Source of the DNA: Carnegiea gigantea
Lineage: Eukaryota > Streptophyta > Magnoliopsida > Caryophyllales > Cactaceae
Assembly (NCBI GenBank): GCA_029747015.1
Contig: JAKOGI010000187.1
Coordinates: 372,501-436,500 of the forward strand
DNA: 64,000 nt
Direction of reading: 5' to 3'
A model generated the notes under the pieces. That model made no database searches. It was not told the origin of the DNA and saw nothing but the letters and a program-made list of their open reading frames with translations. This document shows positions 55,977-64,000 of the stretch, one piece after another (the stretch's first letter is position 1; every line of letters begins with the position of its first letter). Both the position numbers and the translations under genes were made by a program.

Positions 55977-58680
55977 TGTTAAGATTAATATCAGAGTAAC
56001 AGTATGGCGGAAGCGATAGGATGCAATAGAAAATCAGAAATTCAATCAACAAAACAACAGAATAATAGGAAGAGAATAAGAACACAGGAATTTAACGTGG
56101 AAAACCCAATGTGAGAAAAACCACGGACGGTGACAGCACCAAAACAATCCACTATGAGCAGAAAAGTACACCACGATCACAATCACCTCAGTGATTCGAT
56201 CTAAGAGCAGACTTACAATCTCTCTCTATTGTAATCTCTCTCAAACTACTTTTACCTCTCAATGTGTTTATGAGTACTGGAGTTATTTTAGATCCTAGGC
56301 CTGATCCTCTTTATATATGGTCTAAACAGTAGGGTTTTCCCCCCTTGGAAAAAACCCTAGCCGCCGCAGAGAAAATACCCTCAACGCCAAACCCTAGCCG
56401 CCAAAATAAGGCGGCAAAAAATTGGCCGGGACACGACCGTGCCACGTGGCACGGCACCCCCGTGCCACTTTGCTGTTTGCTCCGTCTTCGGCTCTTCGTC
56501 TTGGCACGCGCGTATCTGTGCAGCATGGGCTCCCCGTGCCGATACTCGAGATTTTGGGCCATAAAACCCAACAAACTCCACCTTGGACCAAAATCTCCAA
56601 TTTTCAACTTTCCGTCGCCGTCGTCTCACCCCAAAGGGTGATGCCCCCTATGGGGCAATGCCCCGAAGGGCGCTCAAATACTGCGAATACCAACTAAATC
56701 CAAGCAATGCTTAAACTTAGCTCTGGGAGATGACTTATATGAACTTTCCTTCATATAACCTGTGACAGTAGATGCCTGCAAGACATAGAGGCTTCCTTGC
56801 CTCAAACCCTTCAGCAGAATCCTACTGCCCTTTGAGACCTTCAGAACTCCACCTTCAGCTGAATATTTGCACCCTTTGGATTAGGGGTGCCCAACGAGAT
56901 GAGGTTACGCTTCAAGTCAGGAACGTGACGAACATTCGATAAAGTCCTGACAACACCATCATGGGTCTTGATTTTAACAGTACCGATTCCAGTTACATTA
57001 CATTGGGCATTATTGCCCATGTGAACAACAGTTGAGTCAACTGGATCATATGTTGAAAACCAATCCTTGTGAGGACACATATGATAGGTACACCCAGAAT
57101 CAAGAATCCAATCAGAATCGTTCCCCCCTTCAGTAGAGGTAGCAAACAGAACGTCACCATCAGAATCAGATTCAGCAAACGAAGCTTCAGTAGGCTCCTG
57201 AGAATTATCTTCTTCTTTCTCCTTCTTCTTTTGCAGTTTCCAGCAGTTAGCAACAATATGACCCAATTTACCACAGTAATTGCAGGTCTTACCAGCATGA
57301 GGATTTTTAGACTTAGAACGGTTCTTACTCCTATTACCGTTCCCCTTTTCAGTTGTTGTACCCCTTACTGCTAATCCCTCAGCAGAATCAGCATGAATGT
57401 CAAGATCAAACTTCTCCTTAGACAACAGGTTTGACTTAACATCTTCAAACGATATAGTATTAGAATTACTATATGGCATAATCTCCTTAAAGTGTTTATA
57501 AGAAGGGGGTAACGATACAACAAGCAAAATAGCCTTATCTTCATCCTTAATTTTCACATCTAGACTCCCCAAGTCAACAAGGATAGAGTTAAACTCATTC
57601 AGATGCTTTTGGACAGGGGTACCTTCAGCCATACGAAAGGTATATAACCTTTCCTTCAAACGGATCTTGTTGGCGAGACTCTTCGTCATATAGAGTTCCT
57701 CCAACCTAGCCCAAAGATCCACCGCAGTTATCTTATCAAGCACCTCTCGCAGGACATGTGGTGCCAAGCACAACTGTATGGCTGAAAACCGCTTTCAGCT
57801 CCAGTTCCTCCCATTCGTCTTCCGTCAGCGACCCACGCCGCTTCTTCTGTTCTTTAGCCTATTGCTCATCTGTTGTCTTCTCGGGTTTGACATGAGGTCC
57901 CTTCAGAACCTTCCACAACCCGTTCTGAATGAGAACTGCTCTCATCTGCACCTTCCAGAGATTAAAACTAATCTCCCCATTGAATTTCTGAATATCTACC
58001 CTCATGATTGAAGACATCCTATAATCAGAGCTCTGATACCACCTGTTAGGATTAATATCAGAGTAACAGTATGGTGGAAGCGATAGGATGCAATAGAAAA
58101 TCAGAAATTCAATCAACAAAACAGCAGAATAATAGGAAGAGAACAAGAACACAGGAATTTAACGTGGAAAACCCAATGTGAGAAAAACCACGGACGGTGG
58201 CAGCACCAAAACAATTCACTATGAGTAGGAAAGTACACCACGATCACAATCACCTCAGTGATTCGATCTAAGAGCAAACTTACAATCTCTCTCTATTGTA
58301 ATCTCTCTCAAACCACTTTTACCTCTCAATGTGTTTATGAGTACTGGAGTTATTTTAGATCCTAGGCCTGACCCTCTTTATATAGGGTCTAAACAGTAAG
58401 GTTTTCCCCCCTTGGAAAAAACCCTAGCCGCCGCAGAGAAAACACCCTCAACGCCAAACCCTAGCCGCCAAAATAAGGCGGCAAAAAATTGGCCGGGACA
58501 CGACCGTGCCACGTGGCACGGCCCCCCGTGCCACATGGCACGACCATGCCACGTGGCACGGCACCCCCGTGCCACTTTGCTGTTTGCTCCGTCTTCGGCT
58601 CTTCGTCTTGGTACGCCCGTGTCTGTGCAGCATGGGCTCCCCGTGCCGATACTCGAGATTTTGGGCCATAAAACCCAACA
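55977..58680 (-). mobile_element. Internally deleted Ty1/copia element (gag-protease only)
   Basis: LTRs at 55977-56573 (597 bp) and 58044-58680 (637 bp), TGTTA...CCCAACA, with a perfect duplication CAAGA (55972-55976 and 58681-58685). The primer site TGGTATCAGAGC lies on the minus strand at 58030-58041 beside the right LTR, and the purine tract (AAGGTGGAGTT) beside the left. Only gag and protease remain; integrase, reverse transcriptase and RNase H are missing. The two LTRs are nearly identical apart from a repeat-number difference, so the insertion is recent. It sits exactly at the left edge of the TRIM at 58686. Confidence 0.92.
56841..58017 (-). pseudogene. Copia gag-protease of the deleted element
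   Basis: The gag start MSSIMRVDIQKFNGE lies at 58017. A TAG at 57859-57861 stands where a Trp codon is expected (after TTDEQ). One extra T near 57785 then shifts the frame, and the rest is open for 310 codons (57773 to 56841). That part holds the gag domain (LCLAPHVLREVL to ISFEDVKSNLLSKE), a CCHC zinc knuckle (CNYCGKLGHIVANC) and the aspartic protease signature DSGCTYHM, ending in NVRHVPDLKRNLISLG. The protein stops about where integrase would begin. With one stop and one frameshift it is close to intact, but it could not make full gag. Confidence 0.85.
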
Positions 58681-58685
58681 CAAGA

Positions 58686-59229
58686 TGTTAGAGTATTAAA
58701 GTAGGTATTGTCCTATATTAATAAAAATATACAAAGAATATGAAAGTGAGTATTGTCCCACATTGATAAAATTGAAGGGTTTGAGCATGTATATAACCTT
58801 GTGAGTTACTCCGCCTATTGCCAATTGGTTTTGGATTGGAACCTTATTTGAACTTATATGCATGACTCGTTTATTGAAAGCCCAATTAATATAAAAAAAT
58901 TTAACATGGTATCAGAGCGGGTTGCTCGATCTTGAGTTGCCACCATCCCCGTTTGATTAAAATTGTACGCAAATGTTGGGCCTTGTTAGTAGCCCACACG
59001 TGAGGGGCCGTGTTGGAGTATTAAATTGGGTATTGTCCCACATTGATAAAAATACAAATAATATGAAAAGTGGGTGTTGTCCCGCATTGATAAAATTGAA
59101 GGGTTTGAACATGTATATAAACTTGTGAATTACTCCACCTATTGCTAATTGGTTTTGAGAAGGAACCTATTTTGAGTTTGTATACATGACTCTTTGTTAA
59201 TTGCCCAATTGATATAAAAAAATTTAACA
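58686..59229 (+). mobile_element. TRIM (miniature LTR retrotransposon)
   Basis: LTRs at 58686-58916 (231 bp) and 59011-59229 (219 bp), TGTT(A/G)GAGTATTAAA...AATTTAACA. A perfect primer site TGGTATCAGAGC follows the left LTR directly (58917-58928) and a purine-rich GTGAGGGGCCG precedes the right LTR. The internal part is 94 bp with no coding. Duplication CAAGA lies on the right at 59230 and on the left at 58681, where it is shared with the copia. The right LTR holds a TATATAA (59114-59120), 150 bp before the FAR copy C start codon. Confidence 0.93.
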
Positions 59230-59636
59230 CAAGATTGTTTGACTAGCATGCCCTGCTAAGAGAATACAGATGGAGTCAAGTAGCATTTTGGGGTTCCTTG
59301 AGAACAAGGCCATTTTGGTCACCGGTGCAACTGGATTTCTAGCAAAAAGTATAGTAATATTCTATTTTCCTTTTTTTTTGGGCCGGTAAGATTAATGCTA
59401 TATAAAACAATTTTTGATAAATCAAAAAATTGGGCCGTGTATAGTATTTGTGGAGAAGGTGCTGAGGACTCAACCAAATGCAAAGAAGCTCTATCTTCTA
59501 TTCAGGGCTGATGATAAGAAATCTACTTCTCTAAGATTGCAAAATGAGGTACATGTGACATATGTTTTGGACTCCTTTTTTTTTTCCTTCATTTTTAAAC
59601 ATGATGATGATTATGAGAATTCAAAAGGGGAATTTA

Positions 59637-60281
59637 GGGTGTGTTTGGTAGGAAGCAAAATCATTTTTCCGGAAAAATTTTTTCCCATTTTATGCTATTT
59701 GGTAAAAGTCGCAGGGGAAAATTATTTTCAGGGGAAAATTATTTTACCCCATGGGAAGGAAATTGTTTTCCTTTGAAAAAGTAGGGAAAATCATTTTTCA
59801 ACTCTCTGATATTTCAGTTTCAAGTCCGATTTTCATTTTCTTTCTTTGCTTCTCCTTTATCTCATTCTCTGCTTCCCCCTTACCTCTCGCATTTTCAGAA
59901 TAGCCATGGTTTAGGGTTGAGTTTGTGCTCTCTCTCTCTCTCTCTCTGAACCCCTTTTTTTTCTCCCTTTCTTTGGCTAAGGAAAAAAAAAATATATTAT
60001 TATGAATTTGTAAGGCCTGTTTGATGACCAAGTTGACTGGTTATCTATTAACTTAGCTTATTAGTAGAAACAATTGAAAATGATTGTCTTAGAAATGGTT
60101 TTTCATTCTACCAACCAGCAGAAAATGAAGTGCAAAAAAAATTATTTTCACCCCTACCACCAAACAGCAGAAAATGTAAGTGAAAAAATATTTTTCTTGG
60201 AAAAACATTTTCCATGGAAAAACATTTTCCATTGAAAATGATTTTCTTGAAAAATGATTTTTCTCCCTACCAAACACACCC
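59637..60281. mobile_element. Tourist-like (PIF/Harbinger) MITE in FAR copy C intron 2
   Basis: Terminal inverted repeats start GGGTGTGTTTGGTAGG and continue imperfectly (about 35 bases, through AAAATCATTTTTC). The duplication TTA lies at 59634-59636 and 60282-60284. Both are typical of Tourist-like MITEs. At 645 bp it is larger than most and has no transposase. Several further AAAATTATTTTC / GAAAACATTTTCC blocks extend the inverted symmetry inward. Confidence 0.85.
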
Positions 60282-60284
60282 TTA

Positions 60285-61068
60285 CTATTGTTTTTTGTTT
60301 GGATTTGGGAGTCACTTGCCTCAATAATTATGGTGGCGATCTTGAATTATTTGAGAACTAATGGTATGGTTTGACATAGAATGAGTGAAAGGGCACTCTT
60401 TGATTGTCGCAGTTCCTTGTATGGTTTATGTTGTCTCATGTTGTTACCAACCCACAAGTGAGAGGTAGCTAGGTTCGAAATTAACTTGAAGTACGTTTTT
60501 TTGGGGGAAAAAAAACTTTAAGTATAATGGTATAAGTAGGTGAATTACTCCATTCATTGCGCTTGGCTTGAATAATGCTGGGATGAGATCCCACTACTTC
60601 TGCCTAAGGTGTAATTGAACTAAGTCAAGCAATCAGATATATATGAGCTTGGTTCGAAACTTGATAAGCATAAAAAGTTTTGGCTCAAGCATGGGTTGTA
60701 TGTGTGTGTATTGCATGGCTGCAGCTCGCCTTGCTATTGCTTGTTTGATCTCAAAAAGTTTTCAAATTTTATGCTATAATTAAAGCAAAATCCTTGAAAT
60801 AAGGGCTGGAATTAAATTTTTTTAATATTAATGATAATTTTATGCTATCCACACAAACACTTAAGGAAGGTAGGAAGAACTAGTCGACCAACCGAACCAA
60901 GCTGGACACAGCAGCCATGCTGGGATTGGGCTTGGTTCGGTATGTTTGTTGGCTCAAGCTCGGTTGACTCAAGCTTTTCGGCCAAGCTTTGACCGAATCG
61001 AACCCGAAGACTCAAGTGCTTAATGCAACTGCACTAAAGTTTATGACGAAGTTCATTTTGTGTGTCAG
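60285..61068. other. Rest of FAR copy C intron 2
   Basis: AT-rich intron with no gene. Includes 'TGGTTCGGTATGTTTGTTGGCTCAAGCTCGG' type low-complexity pairs near 60880-61010 but no clear element ends. Confidence 0.5.
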
Positions 61069-61800
61069 ATAATAGGATAGGACCTGTTCAAAGTGCTGAA
61101 GCAAAAGATAGGTGCAAATTTTGAATCCCTCATATCAGAAAAGGTAGCCGTGGTGCCTGGTGACATAAGTTGCAAGGACTTGAGCATCAAAGACCTTAAA
61201 TTAAGGGATGAATTATTGAGGGACACTGATGTTATTGTGAACCTGGCTGCAACCACCAAATTGTTTGAGAGGTGCACACAGCAAGTTATTTGTCACATAC
61301 ACATAAACACCTTTCTTTTCCCCTCGCTTTTGTTGTTAATTGTGTGGATAGAATGATATCCCATAATCACACAACCGAAAAAAAAAAGAAAAAAATGAAA
61401 GATGCAATGATATAAATTCAAAAACTAATTGATTTGGAAAGTTCCAATAGGACTTAAACTTTAATAGTTGTAAATATTTAAAAATCATCTCAATTAAAAA
61501 TTTAAATTACAATTAAAGACTTAGAAATTGGCTTTATATTCTAACATGTTACTCACGCAAAGTACTTTAAACCTGAAATGTGAATGTTGCAAAGTCCCGG
61601 ACCCTCCTTACCAGGGGCAAAGTTAGGTTTTGATGTCAAGGGGCTTGAAATTGAAGAAGGATACACACAATTGTCCTAAGTAACTTTGGTATTTGGTGGC
61701 CAACTATTTTTAAAGGACACCCATATAAATTTTTTAGTCGAAACAAAATTGAAAAATTTGGATTCCTATAAGCACTAAATGTATTTGATTATATATAGTT

Positions 61801-62820
61801 TGTTAGCTTTCTTGAGGCTCACAATGTGTTTATTAATATATTTTGATGAAAGATAAAAAGAGATTAATCAATTGATAATTTATCATGTTATATTTGGACC
61901 TCTCTTAGTATTTCTATATGATATGATTACAAATAGATATTGATATGATTGATTTTATCTTTAAGATAGTTTATTATTCAAATTTGAATATGTGATCTTT
62001 ATGATACTATATTTGTGATTCAAATTTGGTTATGATTCTTATCATGTTTGATAATGCTATATTATGAGATAGGATATCCCATTTGATTAGAAATATTCAC
62101 TTGGTAAAATATTTGACTTTTCATAACAAAATTGTAAGTGCTTAATCATGGAAGGAATTGCAATCAAGGGAATCTTTCTACAACCCAAAAATAGATAGCT
62201 GTTGGATAGAATTGCAAACCAGCCAAAACTAGAGATACAGCCATTGCATGCTGAAAATAGATCTTCAAGGACCCTAAATTGAAGTTCAAGGTCTTGAACT
62301 GAAGCTGAAATCCTAGGGGCAATCTCAAATCAGTCTAACGATTAGTTTTTGAGAGTTCGTCAAAGTTTTGCTATAAATATTAAAGATAGCTGAAGGCTGA
62401 ATACAACAAGAGAGAGAAGCATGCAGGCACTCATTGACATATCTCTTACTCAAGCATTCATTAGCATATATACATCGAGCTTCAATGTGCTTTAATTACA
62501 TTTGATTTGTATTGTTCAAGTTGTAATTGGATGGGATTATAGAGTTGAATGGTCAACTCTACCAAGGACTTGTTGAAGGGTCAATTTATGATTTGGAACT
62601 TAGAGTAGGTGTATTGTAATCCCTCATGATAAAATTGGGTTAATCCTAAAGTTAAGAAACTCTAGGCATGGACTAAGCTAGGTTGAGGCTAACCTTATTA
62701 AAAAATACTTATGCCTTGTCCACATTTGCATTTTTATTTTTATTTTGATTATTTAGAAACTTTGATCATTATCCTATTCACCCCCTCTAGGGTGATTTTA
62801 CTGGCCAAACAGGGCCAACA
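61801..62820. mobile_element. Solo LTR (probably copia type)
   Basis: Begins TGTTAGCTTTC and ends GGGCCAACA, flanked by a perfect duplication TAGTT (61796-61800 and 62821-62825). Length 1020 bp, no coding region. A 'GCTATAAATATTAAAG' TATA-like site lies near 62369. The pyrimidine-rich 'TTCACCCCCTCTAGGG' near the end is reminiscent of copia (SIRE-like) LTR ends. Strand and family are uncertain. Confidence 0.8.
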
Positions 62821-64000
62821 TAGTTATATACAGAACAATAAGGGAAATTCATCATATTAATAGTAAGGGAAAAACAGCAATGTATCACATAATGATATGT
62901 ATGTATTTGAATTACATTTAGTAGTAAAGTCTACAACAAAAGACCACGCTATGTAACTAAAATATTAATTCTTACCTAAAAATTAAGATACGATAACATA
63001 ATAAATTTTAATCTATACAAAATTTGAAAAGAATAGGTATAAAAACCGACTAAAATGATACAACTACCAAATTAAATAGCAGCAATGTAGGGATAGAAGA
63101 CGAAAAGGGGATGCGAAAAAAATAAATCACAAAAGGCCCATTGATGGCACCGCCCACAACAAATGTCAAATAAGGACAGAGAAAAAGCTAAGAATGAGAT
63201 TCAAAATTTCGAGCACAACTGCCACATAAATTTTATCATATTTTGGCCACCACCTGCTTGCCCCACAGGTAGCTTCACCATTACTCTTTATATCGTACAA
63301 TAAATCAACATAAGGACTATTTATATTCAAATTTAAGACCTCTCACTTAAAAATATGATGATAACATATTCAAAAATTAACACAGCTAAAACTTTAAACT
63401 AACGGTTAAAGATCTAGAATAGGTTTTGTATTCTAATAGTAAATGATGGAATTCTTTGACGGTTATATTCAATGTACACATCAGTTTTAACTCTTAAAGG
63501 TAAATTAGAATCTAATAATCTGAACTGTAGGTGGTTAGGTTACTCACAATATGAATTTACCAAAAAATCCTCCAACATTCGGAATTTTTGGCCCAATTAT
63601 TTTCAATAATCTATACTTCAAAAATTATTAATTGTTATCTCTTACCCCTTTTTTTGGTAACTTCGTGTAAGCAACACCCTGCTTTGATACCAATAGAATC
63701 ACCACACCATTCATGTTATTATTATTATTTTTTTTTTTATGTCAATTGCCCTTTCAATAAATGAGTAATGCATATAAGCTCAAGTGAGATTCCAACCAAA
63801 AACTAATTGACAATGGATGTAGTTACTCACAATCCTATTATACATGCTCAAACTCTCTAATTTTATCAATGCGAGATAACACCCACTTTCATATTCAATG
63901 TTGGACGACGACTATTTTTATATGTTCCACACGCCTCTTAATGTGTGGGCTACTGAAAAGGTGCAACACGTGACAGATCTCTATGGGGGATGGTGGCAAC
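62821..64000. other. DNA after FAR copy C exon 3, probably intron 3
   Basis: No exon recognised to the end of the window. The segment 63598-63710 matches 20459-20605, which lies before exon 4 of FAR copy A, so exon 4 of copy C may follow just outside the window. The last line (63880-64000) resembles the TRIM LTR and internal region: 'AACACCCACTTTCATATTCAATGTTGG' inverted against 59037-59070, and a 'TGTGGGCTACT' block. Confidence 0.5.

Larger units (their letters stand above)
59270..61271 (+). pseudogene. FAR copy C, exons 1-3, with a premature stop
   Basis: Exon 1 (59270-59348) differs from copy B at two bases and encodes the same [13 protein letters not shown] and Rossmann motif. Intron 1 (96 bp) is almost identical to copy B. 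Exon 2 (59445-59548) encodes [19 protein letters not shown]. Exon 3 (61069-61271) has the same 203-bp length but reads IIG then TAG (61078-61080), where copy B has a Lys codon. The product would end after 64 residues, inside the Rossmann domain, without an active site. Later exons would lie beyond 64000 or are lost. The original promoter is displaced: a TRIM ends 41 bp upstream of the ATG. It is a recent tandem duplicate, probably non-functional as a full enzyme. Confidence 0.88.

Noticed and set aside
56345..56697. Overlapping open frames on both strands around 56300-56700
   Set aside because: They come from the GC-rich palindromic part of the copia LTR; the same frames recur in the other LTR at 58378-58699.

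Overview
This window is nuclear DNA from a flowering plant, most likely a eudicot. It is AT-rich and full of introns and plant transposable elements (CACTA, Ty1/copia, Ty3/gypsy, LINE, TRIM, Cassandra-like LTR, MITEs). There are no bacterial operons and no tRNA genes. Host coding content is a tandem array of alcohol-forming fatty acyl-CoA reductase (FAR) copies, all on the + strand; almost everything else is transposon DNA. Layout: 1-8200 is decayed gypsy-type material, including a + strand 3' LTR (4447-6906) and an oppositely oriented related LTR with its primer-binding site (6999-8175). A minus-strand LINE reverse-transcriptase relic (8200-10162 and 20321-20457) is split by a complete-ended 10.2-kb CACTA element (10163-20317, target duplication GGT). 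The CACTA carries a decayed TNP2 transposase and a TNPA-like (Transposase_24) gene. A solo LTR (20844-22215, duplication ATATC) precedes the first FAR remnant (exons 4-5, 22502-22903). The main gene is FAR copy B, 25569-50596. Ten exons can be placed by homology with GT/AG junctions and join in phase to a 491-residue protein with an intact Rossmann motif, YxxxK active site and C-terminal FAR domain. Its last intron is 15.8 kb and holds four levels of nested retroelements: a copia element (34728-49804, duplication TAAAC), inside it an approximately 1.35-kb gypsy-type LTR (36233-46746), inside that a 3.5-kb gypsy LTR (36357-45514, duplication AGACG), and inside that a gag-only LTR element (37261-42926, duplication GAACG) with an intact 466-residue gag. 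Downstream are another FAR remnant (exons 6-8, 51808-52320), a Cassandra-type LTR bearing a 5S rRNA-like sequence (52580-52846), MITEs, an internally deleted copia (55977-58680) and a TRIM (58686-59229). The TRIM ends 41 bp before the start codon of FAR copy C (59270-61271 and beyond), which has a stop codon at the start of exon 3. A solo LTR (61801-62820, duplication TAGTT) lies in the DNA after copy C exon 3. How the parts fit: one FAR locus expanded by tandem duplication. One copy kept its coding capacity despite heavy intron insertion, and the other copies were truncated, frameshifted or lost their promoter. FAR enzymes make primary fatty alcohols for cuticular wax, suberin or pollen wall. 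All calls come from reading the sequence; no database search was run.
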